From NCBI GenBank assembly GCA_965237855.1, contig CBDEGK010000004.1, positions 62,001-126,000 of the forward strand: 64,000 nt of DNA. The letters are read 5' to 3'. This document shows positions 1-9,252 of this stretch, one piece after another (the first letter of the stretch is position 1; each line of letters opens with the position of its first letter). Source of the DNA: CBDEGK01 sp965237855. GTDB lineage: Bacteria; Pseudomonadota; Gammaproteobacteria; Pseudomonadales; Halieaceae. Below the pieces are notes generated by a model. That model searched no databases. It was not told where the DNA came from and saw only the letters and a program-made list of their open reading frames with translations. The translations under genes and the position numbers were made by a program.

Positions 1-1231
1 CGCTCAGATCTTCAGCATTGAACACCAGGTCCTTCAAGCGCTCACTGGTTTTCACCAGCTCGCGCTGAGACCGCTCACCTTGCAGCTGGGATTCCAGCTC
101 CGTGCGCATCTCGTCAAACGTGGGCGCGGCACCGCTTCGAATTTCGGTAACCAGCAGTAAATGCCAGCCCGACTCGCTCTCCACCGGTTCAGACACCTGG
201 TTCAGGTTCAGCTTGGCGATAGCGTCTTCAATTTTGGGCGGAAAGGTATCACCGCTGGTAAAGCCCAACTCGCCACCAAAATTGGCCGAACCCAAGTCCT
301 GGGAGTGTTCGTACGCCAGCGCTGCGAAATTCGCCCCGTCGACTTCGACCTGCTGGCGCACCGCATCGACGCGCGCCTGCAGCGCCTCGTCAGATTCACC
401 ATCGGCGGGCTCAAACAGGATATGGGAGACGGCACGTAGCTCAGGCACTTGCAGGGTGTCTTTCTGTAGCTCGAATAACTCGCGTACCTCAGCTTCGCTG
501 ATTTCGACCGCGAAATCCTCTACCCGCAGCGCAATGTAATCCAGGTCGATGTTCTCAGTGGTCTGGTAACGGGCACTGTTGTCCTCATACCAGTTGGCAA
601 TATCTTCGTCACTAACCGAGCTGGCATCCTTGAACTGTCCGATGGGCACGCTCAAATAGCGAATATCTCTACGCTCTTCACGCAACGTGGCCATTTGTGC
701 CAATTCCTGTGCGGTAGTGAATTCCGCCCCGCTGATACCAGCCCGCAGCTGGCTGCTCATCACGTCCTCTCTCATTGCCTTGCGAAAACCAGCCGGGGTG
801 AAGCCCTGGTCTGACAGCAATACCTGGTAGCGTTGCGGATTAAATTGCCCATCCACCTGAAAAGCCTCATTAGAGGTGATGAGCGCGTTCAGTCTTTCGT
901 CTGACACGGCCAGGCCATGTTCCGCTGCACTTTGCAGCAGTAGGGCTTTCTGCACCATGTATTCCAGTGCTGGCCCAGCCAGAAGCTGGTCATCCAGCAA
1001 GGAGGGGTCGACATTTTCACCCATGGACATCATCAGGCGACGTTTCTGCAAGTTGATCTGTTGTTGCAGGTCTATAGCACTGATAGCTTCGCCATTCACC
1101 TGGGCAACATTCTGTACGCCACCACCACCGACCAGGGATTCAATCCCAAACAGGGCAAACGGAACAATAATGATGGCCACAATGACCTTGGCGATGGTTC
1201 CTTGCAGATTTTTACGGATATTCTGGAGCAT
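1..1231 (-). CDS. ppiD: Peptidyl-prolyl cis-trans isomerase D (partial, C-terminus outside window)
   Basis: Inner-membrane-anchored periplasmic foldase that helps newly secreted outer-membrane proteins fold. The frame is open from an ATG at 1231 to the window edge, giving about 410 residues of a family usually near 620. Visible parts are one N-terminal membrane segment (about residues 12-33, IAKVIVAIIIVPFALFG), a SurA_N-like chaperone region (about 40-200), and a parvulin domain (about 262-370) with the family motifs SHILF, GGELGF and ESGWHLL. It is the last gene of the tig-clpP-clpX-lon-hupB-ppiD block, the usual gammaproteobacterial order. A terminator separates it from hupB, so it probably has its own promoter. 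The call is secure from the domain architecture and context. Confidence 0.93.
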   Translation of the reverse strand, partial: MLQNIRKNLQGTIAKVIVAIIIVPFALFGIESLVGGGGVQNVAQVNGEAISAIDLQQQINLQKRRLMMSMGENVDPSLLDDQLLAGPALEYMVQKALLLQSAAEHGLAVSDERLNALITSNEAFQVDGQFNPQRYQVLLSDQGFTPAGFRKAMREDVMSSQLRAGISGAEFTTAQELAQMATLREERRDIRYLSVPIGQFKDASSVSDEDIANWYEDNSARYQTTENIDLDYIALRVEDFAVEISEAEVRELFELQKDTLQVPELRAVSHILFEPADGESDEALQARVDAVRQQVEVDGANFAALAYEHSQDLGSANFGGELGFTSGDTFPPKIEDAIAKLNLNQVSEPVESESGWHLLLVTEIRSGAAPTFDEMRTELESQLQGERSQRELVKTSERLKDLVFNAEDLS

Positions 1232-1271
1232 AAGCGGGTACTTCTCAGGGAACGTTATTGCGGTACTTCTT

Positions 1272-1301
1272 CAAAAAAAAGCGCACCAAACAGTGCGCCC
1301 T
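1272..1301 (-). terminator. Rho-independent terminator after hupB
   Basis: On the minus strand a perfect 6-bp stem GCGCAC/GTGCGC with a short loop is followed directly by a run of eight T. It lies about 100 nt downstream of the hupB stop and before ppiD, so it should end the hupB transcript. Confidence 0.75.
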
Positions 1302-1397
1302 CTTTTCCTCTATGATTTCCTTACGCCGGTGCTGCTATAGCGTAGGCTTTATTGGTCGTAGAAGGTTTCGTAAAACAGTCTGGCTTGAAAACAACCG

Positions 1398-1673
1398 TCA
1401 GGAATTGACGGCGGTTTTCAGTGCCTTGCCTGCCTTAAAGCCTGGAACACGAGCGGCCTTAATTTGAATCGGCTCACCCGTTTGTGGGTTGCGCCCAGTA
1501 CGAGCAGCGCGATCTTTTACGCCAAAGGTGCCGAAGCCAACAAGCGCTACAGAATCACCATTCTTAAGAGCACCTGTAATCGAGTCGACAACCGCGTCGA
1601 GTGCTCTGCCAGCAGCAGCTTTAGGAATGTCTGCAGAGGCTGCAATTGCTTCAATAAGTTCAGTTTTGTTCAC
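1398..1673 (-). CDS. hupB: DNA-binding protein HU-beta
   Basis: Small histone-like nucleoid protein that bends DNA as a dimer. At 91 residues it has the normal family length. It carries the HU signature GFGTFGVKDRAARTGRNPQTG at about 46-66, including the RNPQTGE tip of the DNA-binding beta arm and the conserved proline that intercalates into DNA. The start is GTG at 1673, preceded by AGGGG at good spacing; the protein reads MNKTELIEAIA, the standard HU N-terminus. It sits between lon and ppiD, the usual place for hupB. A sigma70-type promoter lies just upstream and a terminator downstream, so it is likely a separate transcription unit. Confidence 0.97.
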   Translation of the reverse strand: MNKTELIEAIAASADIPKAAAGRALDAVVDSITGALKNGDSVALVGFGTFGVKDRAARTGRNPQTGEPIQIKAARVPGFKAGKALKTAVNS

Positions 1674-1746
1674 ACTTATCCCCTTTATGGAAAATGCATG
1701 GAATTGTTGTTATGTCCTAAATACCCGGGCATTTAGTAAGCCCGAC

Positions 1747-1774
1747 TGTATAATAGAAATCTCGACCCGGTCAA
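1747..1774 (-). promoter_or_regulatory. Candidate sigma70 promoter of hupB
   Basis: On the minus strand TTGACC (1774-1769), a 16-nt spacer and TATACA (1752-1747). It is about 75 nt upstream of the hupB GTG. A short stem CGGGC/GCCCG falls at the likely 5' end of the message. Confidence 0.5.
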
Positions 1775-1788
1775 CAAAGATAAGGCGT

Positions 1789-4200
1789 TTAATGCGTATT
1801 TATCCGATTTTCTTCGTCTTGGCCTGCATCGCTAGTGGTACCTATCGGGTCAGCCATATATTCTTCGTCTGACAAAGACTCCGGCATAGACTCAAGAGCT
1901 ATATCGAGCGCCTCATCAATCCACTTAACTGGCTTGATATCCAGGTCGGCTTTTATGTTATCTGGAATCTCTTTCAGGTCTCTCTCATTCTCTTTGGGAA
2001 TGATCACGGTGGTAATTCCTCCGCGGTGGGCTGCAAGCAATTTTTCCTTCAACCCGCCAATCGGCAACACCTCTCCACGCAGGGTGATTTCACCGGTCAT
2101 GGCTACTTCCGAGCGCACCGGAATATTGGTCAGCACCGACACCAGCGCGGTACACATGGCAACCCCGGCGCTGGGGCCATCTTTGGGTGTCGCGCCCTCG
2201 GGCACGTGAATGTGTACATCGTACCTGTCGTGATGACTGGCGGGAATACCGAGAAACTGCGAACGGCTGCGCACCACGGTATTCGCGGCCTGTATGGATT
2301 CCTGCATGACGTCGCCGAGAGAGCCGGTTTTAACCTGGCGACCTTTGCCGGCGATGGCTACCGCTTCTATGGTCAATAATTCACCGCCGACCTGCGTCCA
2401 GGCCAATCCAGTCACCTGACCAATCTTATTTTCTTCCTCGGCCGAGCCGAAGTTGAACTTGCGCACACCCAACAGTTCTTCCAGTAGTTTGCTGTCTACC
2501 GTGAGTGGAGCCTCGTGTTCTCCTAAGCTGATACCCTTGACCGCCTTGCGGCAGATCTTGGCGATTTCACGCTCCAGGGCGCGGACGCCTGCCTCGCGGG
2601 TGTAGTAGCGAATGATATCGAGAATGGCTTCATGGGTAATCTCGATTTCACCTTTTTTCAAGCCATTGTTTTTGATTTGCTTGCGCACCAGGTAGCGCTC
2701 GGCGATGTTGGACTTCTCGTCCTCCGTGTAGCCGGGTATGCGGATCACTTCCATCCGGTCCAGTAGCGGACCGGGAATGTTCATGGTATTTGAGGTGCAC
2801 AGGAACATGGTGTCAGAGAGGTCGTAGTCTACTTCCAGGTAGTGATCGTTGAACGCGTGATTTTGCTCTGGGTCGAGCACTTCCAGCATGGCTGACGCCG
2901 GGTCACCGCGATGATCCATGCCCATCTTGTCAATTTCATCGAGTAGGAACAAGGGGTTACGCACCCCTGCCTTGGCCATCTTCTGCAGCAGCTTACCCGG
3001 CATGGAGCCAATGTAAGTGCGGCGGTGGCCACGAATTTCAGCTTCGTCGCGCACGCCACCCAGGGCCATGCGTACAAACTTACGATTGGTAGCGCGAGCT
3101 ATCGATTCCCCGAGGGAGGTTTTACCGACACCGGGCGGACCAACCAGGCATAACACCGGCCCTTTAATCTTCCGCACACGCTTTTGAACGGCGAGGTATT
3201 CGAGGATGCGCTCTTTCACCTCCTCCAGGCCATAGTGATCCTCATCGAGGATTTCCTTGGCGCGCTTCAGATCATGTTTGACCTTGCTGCGCTTGGACCA
3301 GGGTACCTGGATCATCCAGTCGATATAACTGCGTACCACCGACGCCTCTGCGGACATGGGTGACATCATTTTCAGCTTATTGAGCTCGGCTGAGACCTTA
3401 TCTGCCGCCTCCTCTGGCATTTTTGCCTCTTCGATCTTGGCCTGCAGCTCCTCGATTTCATTGGGCGCCTCATCCAATTCGCCGAGTTCCTTCTGAATGG
3501 CCTTCATCTGCTCATTCAGGTAGTACTCGCGCTGGCTTTTTTCCATCTGCTTCTTGACTCGGCCACGGATGCGCTTCTCGACCTGGAACAGGTCAATTTC
3601 GGCTTCCATTAAGCCCATCAGGTGTTCCAGTCGCTCGCGAATACCGGAGATCTCCAGGATGGCCTGCTTCTGGTCCAGCTCCACACTCATATGTGCCGCA
3701 ATGGTGTCTGCCAGCCGGCCCGGCTCATCGATACCGGACAACGAGGTCAATACCTCTGCGGGAACTTTCTTGCTCAGGTTGACGTATTTTTCAAATTGCG
3801 TGACCGTGGAGCGAAGCAGCACCTCGGCTTCGTCGGCAGGTAGCACTTCACCTTCAATCTCGCGCACTTCGGCAACGGTGAACTCACCATCATCGTTCAT
3901 GCTGTCGACACTGGCACGATAACCACCTTCAACCAGCACCTTGATGGTGCCATCGGGAAGTTTGAGTAGCTGCAGAATGTTGGAAACCGTGCCCACCTGG
4001 TAGATGTCGTCGACACCAGGGTTGTCATCTGAGGCATTGCGCTGGGCTACCAGCAACACCTGCTTATCGTTGGCCATGGCATCTTCGAGAGCCTCAATGG
4101 ACTTCTCCCGCCCGACAAACAAGGGCAACACCATGTGTGGGTATACCACAACATCGCGCAGCGGCAGCAGGGGAAGTTTTACTACAGAAGGCTCGCCCAT
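1789..4200 (-). CDS. lon: ATP-dependent protease Lon
   Basis: Cytoplasmic AAA+ serine protease that degrades misfolded and short-lived regulatory proteins. Order of parts: N-terminal LON substrate domain (begins KLPLLPLRDVVVYPHMVLPL), coiled-coil middle, AAA+ module with Walker A GPPGVGKTS (about residue 350) and Walker B FLLDEIDKM, then a protease domain with the catalytic serine in KDGPSAG and the downstream lysine in GGLKEKLLAA. I chose the ATG at 4200 (MGEPSVVKL): GGAG lies 7 nt upstream and the length of 803 fits the family. An upstream in-frame start at 4221 would add seven residues without a ribosome site. It follows clpX on the minus strand and has its own heat-shock-type promoter. 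Confidence 0.97.
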   Translation of the reverse strand: MGEPSVVKLPLLPLRDVVVYPHMVLPLFVGREKSIEALEDAMANDKQVLLVAQRNASDDNPGVDDIYQVGTVSNILQLLKLPDGTIKVLVEGGYRASVDSMNDDGEFTVAEVREIEGEVLPADEAEVLLRSTVTQFEKYVNLSKKVPAEVLTSLSGIDEPGRLADTIAAHMSVELDQKQAILEISGIRERLEHLMGLMEAEIDLFQVEKRIRGRVKKQMEKSQREYYLNEQMKAIQKELGELDEAPNEIEELQAKIEEAKMPEEAADKVSAELNKLKMMSPMSAEASVVRSYIDWMIQVPWSKRSKVKHDLKRAKEILDEDHYGLEEVKERILEYLAVQKRVRKIKGPVLCLVGPPGVGKTSLGESIARATNRKFVRMALGGVRDEAEIRGHRRTYIGSMPGKLLQKMAKAGVRNPLFLLDEIDKMGMDHRGDPASAMLEVLDPEQNHAFNDHYLEVDYDLSDTMFLCTSNTMNIPGPLLDRMEVIRIPGYTEDEKSNIAERYLVRKQIKNNGLKKGEIEITHEAILDIIRYYTREAGVRALEREIAKICRKAVKGISLGEHEAPLTVDSKLLEELLGVRKFNFGSAEEENKIGQVTGLAWTQVGGELLTIEAVAIAGKGRQVKTGSLGDVMQESIQAANTVVRSRSQFLGIPASHHDRYDVHIHVPEGATPKDGPSAGVAMCTALVSVLTNIPVRSEVAMTGEITLRGEVLPIGGLKEKLLAAHRGGITTVIIPKENERDLKEIPDNIKADLDIKPVKWIDEALDIALESMPESLSDEEYMADPIGTTSDAGQDEENRINTH

Positions 4201-4230
4201 AAAAATCTCCAGCGTTATCACGTATCAGTG

Positions 4231-4258
4231 ATATGGGGGTAAGTCTATGAATTACAAG
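4231..4258 (-). promoter_or_regulatory. Heat-shock (sigma32-type) promoter of lon
   Basis: On the minus strand CTTGTAA (4258-4252), a 13-nt spacer and CCCCATAT (4238-4231). The known sigma32 consensus is CTTGAAA - 11 to 16 nt - CCCCATnT, so the -10 matches fully and the -35 at six of seven. It lies about 30 nt upstream of the lon ATG, as expected for lon. Confidence 0.75.
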
Positions 4259-4303
4259 TAATGCGTGTAACAAGTGCGAGGCCCGCGCCAGGCGAGCCCT
4301 AAA

Positions 4304-5593
4304 CTACTCTTCCGGGGACGCGACCTTGGCTACTTCGGGGCTTTGATACACCAGCAAAGGCTCAGAGTCACCGCGAATCACGGATTCATCGATTACCACC
4401 TTAGTGACGTCATCGCGAGAAGGGATGTTGTACATGCTGTCGAGCAGCACGGACTCAAGAATCGACCGCAAGCCGCGGGCGCCAGTTTTGCGCTCCATGG
4501 CTCGCTCCGCGATAGCGCGCAGGCCATCATCGCGGAAGTCGACTTCGACACCCTCCATTTCAAACAGCTTGGAGTACTGTTTGGAGAGAGAATTCTTGGG
4601 TTCAGTGAGAATCTGTACCAGTGCATCGACATCCAATTCTTCCAGGGTCGGAATCACCGGCAGGCGGCCGACAAACTCCGGGATCAGGCCGTAGCGCACC
4701 AGATCTTCCGGTTCCAGGTCCTTCAGTACCTCACCGACATTCTTGGCATCATCTTTGCTCTTGACCTCGGCACCGAAACCAATGCCGCCCTTATCCGAGC
4801 GATCGCGGATGACTTTTTCCAGGCCGGCGAAAGCGCCACCGCAGATAAACAGGATATTGGAGGTATCTACCTGCAAGAATTCCTGCTGGGGATGTTTGCG
4901 TCCGCCCTGGGGCGGCACTGAGGCCACGGTACCCTCGATCAATTTCAGCAGCGCCTGCTGTACACCCTCGCCCGATACATCGCGGGTGATGGAAGGATTG
5001 TCTGATTTGCGCGAGATCTTGTCGATCTCATCGATATAGACAATGCCCACCTGGGCCTTCTCGACGTCGTAATCACACTTTTGCAGCAGTTTCTGGATGA
5101 TATTTTCGACATCTTCACCCACATAACCCGCCTCAGTCAGCGTGGTGGCGTCGGCAATCGTAAACGGCACGTCCAACAGTCTGGCCAGGGTTTCTGCCAG
5201 CAGCGTCTTACCGCTGCCAGTGGGGCCCACCAGCAGTATATTACTTTTACCCAATTCAACGCCGTCGGATCGACCATTGTCATAGCGCAGGCGCTTGTAG
5301 TGGTTGTACACCGCCACTGAGAGAATCCTCTTGGCCCGTTCCTGGCCAATCACGTACTCGTCGAGGATACCCTTAATCTCCTGTGGCACAGGCAGGTGGT
5401 CTTGATCACTTTCGCTGCTGGATTCCTGCACTTCTTCGCGAATAATATCGTTGCAAAGATCGACACATTCATCGCATATGAATACGGAGGGACCGGCAAT
5501 AAGTTTGCGTACCTCGTGCTGGCTTTTGCCGCAGAAGGAGCAATACAACAACTTGCCGTTGTCGTCACCCGAATTCGTTGTTTCGTCGGTCAT
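4304..5593 (-). CDS. clpX: ATP-dependent Clp protease ATP-binding subunit ClpX
   Basis: AAA+ unfoldase that feeds tagged proteins to ClpP. At 429 residues it is standard length. The N-terminal zinc-binding domain shows CSFCGKSQ at about 18-25 and CDEC near 40. The AAA+ module carries Walker A GPTGSGKT (about 122), the GYVGEDVE pore loop, Walker B VYIDEIDKI and sensor 2 GARGLRS. The start is ATG 5593 (MTDETTNSGDDNGK). It lies between clpP and lon, about 170 nt after clpP, enough room for its own promoter, although I see no strong one. Confidence 0.97.
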   Translation of the reverse strand: MTDETTNSGDDNGKLLYCSFCGKSQHEVRKLIAGPSVFICDECVDLCNDIIREEVQESSSESDQDHLPVPQEIKGILDEYVIGQERAKRILSVAVYNHYKRLRYDNGRSDGVELGKSNILLVGPTGSGKTLLAETLARLLDVPFTIADATTLTEAGYVGEDVENIIQKLLQKCDYDVEKAQVGIVYIDEIDKISRKSDNPSITRDVSGEGVQQALLKLIEGTVASVPPQGGRKHPQQEFLQVDTSNILFICGGAFAGLEKVIRDRSDKGGIGFGAEVKSKDDAKNVGEVLKDLEPEDLVRYGLIPEFVGRLPVIPTLEELDVDALVQILTEPKNSLSKQYSKLFEMEGVEVDFRDDGLRAIAERAMERKTGARGLRSILESVLLDSMYNIPSRDDVTKVVIDESVIRGDSEPLLVYQSPEVAKVASPEE

Positions 5594-5762
5594 TAAACTT
5601 ACCTATCCTACGCCGTACATTCCAGTTGGCCTGCGTTTTAAGATGCGGCTTTTCGCCACGCTTTGCAAGCCCTGCACTCGTGCAAAAATCTTGCTACAAT
5701 TACCCGCTCAGAACGGCTCTATGCCGCTCCAGCACTTTAGCTATTCCGCCGCGACGCTTTAT

Positions 5763-6404
5763 CTATTTCGCCCCGGAGTCTCTCTGTTCCATGACCTCGT
5801 CTACCAAACCATATTTGGCACTGTCTTCCGCGTTCATGAAGTTATCTCGTTCCGTATCACGCTGTATCGTTTCCAGATCCTGCCCAGTATGTTTGGCCAT
5901 CAGCTTGTTCAAACGTTCCCTGATGATCAGGATTTCCTTGGCCTGAATATCGATATCCGTGGCCTGCCCCTGGGCACCGCCGCTAGGCTGGTGGATCATG
6001 GTGCGGGCATTGGGCAGGCAATAACGTTTACCCTTGGTGCCACCGGCTAACAGGAACGCACCCATACTGGCCGCCTGGCCAATACAGGTGGTACTGATAT
6101 CAGGCTTGATGAACTGCATGGTGTCGTAAATCGCCATGCCAGCGCTCACAGAGCCACCGGGGCTGTTGATATACAGGTGAATGTCCATGTCCGGATTTTC
6201 ACTTTCCAGGAACAGTAGCTGAGCCACAACCAGGTTGGCCATATTGTCCTCAATCGGACCGACAATAAAAATCAGCCGCTCTTTCAGCAGCCGCGAATAG
6301 ATGTCGTAGGAGCGCTCACCGCGAGCGGTTTGCTCCACCACCATGGGCACCAGTCCCAGGTTGTTGATCTGGTTGTAGTTGTTGTCTCCGAACTGCTGTG
6401 TCAT
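5763..6404 (-). CDS. clpP: ATP-dependent Clp protease proteolytic subunit
   Basis: Serine protease subunit that forms the tetradecameric barrel served by ClpX. Catalytic residues visible with numbering from the chosen start: Ser113 in GQAASMGAFLL and His138 in MIHQPSGG, with the aspartate in the following region. Length is 213 residues. The start at 6404 (MTQQFGDN) gives normal length and lies two nt after the tig stop, with GGGAG 10 nt upstream inside tig. A longer reading from 6452 would overlap tig with no family support. The tight tig-clpP spacing indicates translational coupling. Confidence 0.97.
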   Translation of the reverse strand: MTQQFGDNNYNQINNLGLVPMVVEQTARGERSYDIYSRLLKERLIFIVGPIEDNMANLVVAQLLFLESENPDMDIHLYINSPGGSVSAGMAIYDTMQFIKPDISTTCIGQAASMGAFLLAGGTKGKRYCLPNARTMIHQPSGGAQGQATDIDIQAKEILIIRERLNKLMAKHTGQDLETIQRDTERDNFMNAEDSAKYGLVDEVMEQRDSGAK

Positions 6405-6406
6405 CG

Positions 6407-7729
6407 CTATTGGTTCTCCCGCCCTTGGCTCAGTGCGTCCTGGTATGTGCATTCCTTCTCGCTGACGGTAGCATTTTCCAGCAATTTGTCTACTACCTGC
6501 TCCTCCAGAACCCTAGATTCTATGCTCTGCAGCTGTTCCTGGTTCGAGTAATACCAGTTAATCACCTCTTCCGGCTCCTGGTAGGTTGAGGCCATTTCCT
6601 CAATCGTGCTGCGTACCCGGTCAGCATCGGCAGTCAGCTCGTTCTTACTGACAAACTCACTCAGGATCAAGCCCAGCTTGACCCGACGCTCGGCCTGCTC
6701 CTGGAACATATCTGCCGGCAGCAGCGACTCCAGGTCCAGGTCGGCCGCACCGGCCCCGCCAAACTGCTGGAACATCTGCCCGCGCATATTGCTGATCTCG
6801 CTATCAATCAACGCCTTCGGCACATCCTGTCCTCTGTGGGCTTCGTAGATGGCATCCATCACCTGTTGTTTAACCGTGTTCTTGACAGCATTGTCCAGCT
6901 CGCGATTCATATTCTGGGAGATTTCCTCGCGAAACTTCTCCTCGCCACCTTCTTCCACACCGTACTTGGCATACAACTCGTCATCCAACGGAGCCAGTAC
7001 TTGCTCCTTGACTTCCTTCAGTGTGATCTTGAATTCCACCGCCGCGCCCTTGAGGTCTTCATTGTGATAGTCCTCAGGAAAATTCAGCTCCAGTACTTTA
7101 TCGTCGCCGCTGCTCATACCTTCAATGCCAGATTCGAATCCCGGGATCATGCGGCCGGAACCCAGCTCCAGGTCAGAATTTTCGGCACTGCCACCGTCGA
7201 AAACCTCACCGTCACGGGTGCCGACGTAGTCAATCGTCACCTGGTCGCCATCCTGGGCCGGACGATCGGCGGCTTCCATACCGCCTTGTTGCTTGCGAAA
7301 CACCTCGATCATCTCCTCGACATCGGTGGGAGTCACTTCAGCCTTGGGCTTCTCGATGCTCATGTCCGTCATCGCACTCAACTCAATTTCAGGGAATACC
7401 TCGAAGGTAGCGACGTATTCCAGGTCTTTACCCTCCTCCAGGGTCTTGGGCTCGATGCTGGGCTGGCCCGCGGGGCGCAGGTTTTCCTGGCTTACCGCCT
7501 CGTAGAAAGACTGGTTGATTACTTCGCCCACCACTTCCTGGCGTACACCGGGCCCGAAACGCTGGCGAATCACCTTCATCGGCACCTTACCGGGACGAAA
7601 GCCATCCAGACGGATGTTCTTGGCCGATTTCTGCAACCGGCTATTGACCTCATTTTCCACCCGCTCAGCGGGTATACCCACGGTCAATCGACGTTCCAGA
7701 CCAGACGTGGTTTCAATAAAAACCTGCAT
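6407..7729 (-). CDS. tig: Trigger factor (ribosome-associated chaperone, PPIase)
   Basis: Chaperone that binds the ribosome next to L23 and shields nascent chains. At 440 residues it is standard. The N-terminal ribosome-binding domain begins MQVFIETTSGLERRL and includes the GFRPGKVP signature near residue 45. A central FKBP-type isomerase domain follows (about 150-240, QDGDQVTIDYVGTRDGE and GSGRMIPGFESGI), then the helical C-terminal domain. It is first in the tig-clpP-clpX-lon order. The tRNA-Leu gene lies just upstream on the same strand. Confidence 0.97.
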   Translation of the reverse strand: MQVFIETTSGLERRLTVGIPAERVENEVNSRLQKSAKNIRLDGFRPGKVPMKVIRQRFGPGVRQEVVGEVINQSFYEAVSQENLRPAGQPSIEPKTLEEGKDLEYVATFEVFPEIELSAMTDMSIEKPKAEVTPTDVEEMIEVFRKQQGGMEAADRPAQDGDQVTIDYVGTRDGEVFDGGSAENSDLELGSGRMIPGFESGIEGMSSGDDKVLELNFPEDYHNEDLKGAAVEFKITLKEVKEQVLAPLDDELYAKYGVEEGGEEKFREEISQNMNRELDNAVKNTVKQQVMDAIYEAHRGQDVPKALIDSEISNMRGQMFQQFGGAGAADLDLESLLPADMFQEQAERRVKLGLILSEFVSKNELTADADRVRSTIEEMASTYQEPEEVINWYYSNQEQLQSIESRVLEEQVVDKLLENATVSEKECTYQDALSQGRENQ

Positions 7730-7751
7730 GATTAATCCTCAGAAAAATTAC

Positions 7752-7836
<85 letters not shown>

Positions 7837-7978
7837 TAAAACTTCGGCCTACCCGCGTTTTAATTTGCTTCAAGAATTTCCCTTAAGTTGCTGAATAACA
7901 GGGAATATTTCCAAACAGATTTCAATCTACGGAGGGTAGCCACAAGGGCCGCGATTCTGCCACAATCCGGCAGCCTGA

Positions 7979-8944
7979 TCAACCGTCCTGGCCGGTCAAA
8001 CACGCGGGGTCAAACTGGTACTCGCCATCGAGCCAGGCCACAATTTCGGCGGCCGCGGGATGTTCGATGGCAGAGTATCGATGCCGCAGCCGTGCCTTGT
8101 CCGCAGCACTCATCTGCAGCAGCCCGCGGTCCTGTAGTTGGGGAGTATCCCGAACCAGGCATTGGGCCAGTTCAGCTCCGTATATATCGGCCAGTGCCAG
8201 CCCACCTGTGCCATAGAGCTCACTCAGTCCCAACACACCCGCTCGCGACAACCAGGGCTGGTTCATGGGGTTGCAGAAGTGCCCGCTGACCACCTTGACG
8301 AGACCGGGTTCGCGACCTGACAGCGCTCGCAGGTGCAGGCGATTGCTGGCTTTTTCGCCGTCATTCACTGGGTAGTTATCCCACAGCACGGGGGCACGGC
8401 CCAGCTGGGAGGCGATCGGCTCGATATCGGACACTGCAATGGACGCCGAACAGACGGCGCTGCCGGTCCAGAAAATATGGACCTCAGCGGACAGCCCGGC
8501 ACCCAGCTCACGCCAGTAATTGTCGGGCATTGGGCCGAAAAACTGCTCCAACTGGGGATCAAAACTGTAATAGGTCGGACAGGCCAGCAGCCGCATACCT
8601 CCGCCCCAGTGCTGAATATCCGTGACTATCTCTGCCTGTTGCTGGGCCAGGTCGGCGACATCACCGGGCATGTCATCGAACAAAATAGCCAACAGCTCAA
8701 TCCCCAGGCCCTCGATCTGCTCAACCCGCTGTCGCAGCCGTTGGCGCGCTGCCGCAGAATAATCCTGGTAGAGGGCAAACGGAGACAGACCTACACCAAA
8801 TGCCACCTGACTTTGCCGGCAGTGAGCCGCCAGCTCAAACAATTCTCGCCGCTGCGCCGGCGGCCAGTCCTCGCTCCAACATCGGCGCAGATTAGCGTCA
8901 CCCTTGGGGCAGTAAAGATAGCTGTTAAGGCCCAATCTCTCCAT
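7979..8944 (-). CDS. GH84-type beta-N-acetylglucosaminidase, 5' end apparently frameshifted
   Basis: 321 residues from the first in-frame ATG (8944). It resembles the catalytic domain of glycoside hydrolase family 84 (NAGidase): RLGLNSYLYCPKGD near the start, the paired catalytic aspartates in ILFDDMP (about residue 91), and WDNYPVNDGE further on. GH84 enzymes remove beta-linked GlcNAc from glycans or peptides. No signal peptide is visible. The family's N-terminal signature (VEGFYGR) is missing from this reading but is encoded just upstream in the same frame (8945-9022) without any start codon, so an intact gene would begin at 9033 and be about 350 residues. Neighbours give no pathway clue. 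It is either a sequencing error or a young pseudogene. Confidence 0.7.
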   Translation of the reverse strand: MERLGLNSYLYCPKGDANLRRCWSEDWPPAQRRELFELAAHCRQSQVAFGVGLSPFALYQDYSAAARQRLRQRVEQIEGLGIELLAILFDDMPGDVADLAQQQAEIVTDIQHWGGGMRLLACPTYYSFDPQLEQFFGPMPDNYWRELGAGLSAEVHIFWTGSAVCSASIAVSDIEPIASQLGRAPVLWDNYPVNDGEKASNRLHLRALSGREPGLVKVVSGHFCNPMNQPWLSRAGVLGLSELYGTGGLALADIYGAELAQCLVRDTPQLQDRGLLQMSAADKARLRHRYSAIEHPAAAEIVAWLDGEYQFDPACLTGQDG

Positions 8945-9033
8945 GAAGAGGACAAATTCCCGGCGACTTTGCCAGTCCCACTGTCGCCCGTAGAATCCCT
9001 CGACGAGACCGGTGAAAACCGCTTTTCACTCAT
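8945..9033 (-). other. Orphaned N-terminal segment of the GH84 gene (frameshift)
   Basis: Read upstream of 8944 in the main frame, codons give TGLVEGFYGRQWDWQSRREF, the conserved GH84 beginning, back to a TGA near 9029 with no start codon. The only good ATG (9033, MSEKRF) is in another frame. Adding one T to the four-T run at 9018-9015 (minus strand) would join them as MSEKRFFTGLVEGFYG. The segment is seen directly; whether it is an error or a real mutation cannot be told here. Confidence 0.75.
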
Positions 9034-9127
9034 TTGTAATAAGCAAACCTCTTTTTATGGCGATTTAGTGTAGAGAATAGTGGAAAAAATGTGGAAAATT
9101 ACCATTTTTGCGGAATACTAGTAATGT

Positions 9128-9252
9128 GAGCACCTATCCCCTAGTTCAAACAGGTGCTCGCTGGAGCATTCTGAGTGCTCCAAGGGAAGCAATTCCTTTA
9201 TGTTTCACTCCTAATGGTCTTATTGGGCTCCATCTTTGGAGCCCATTTTTTT
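9128..9252 (+). ncRNA. Candidate structured small RNA (four hairpins and a U-tract)
   Basis: Four successive stems: GAGCACCT/AGGTGCTC (9128-9159), TGGAGCA/TGCTCCA (9162-9182), AAGGGA/TTCCTT with one G-U pair (about 9182-9198) and TGGGCTCC/GGAGCCCA (9224-9245), the last followed by seven T, the form of a plus-strand terminator. No plus-strand gene lies upstream or downstream for kilobases, so an independent RNA is the simplest reading. No Rfam family is recognised. It could instead be a repeat-derived transcription block. A promoter just upstream is only weakly suggested. Confidence 0.4.
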
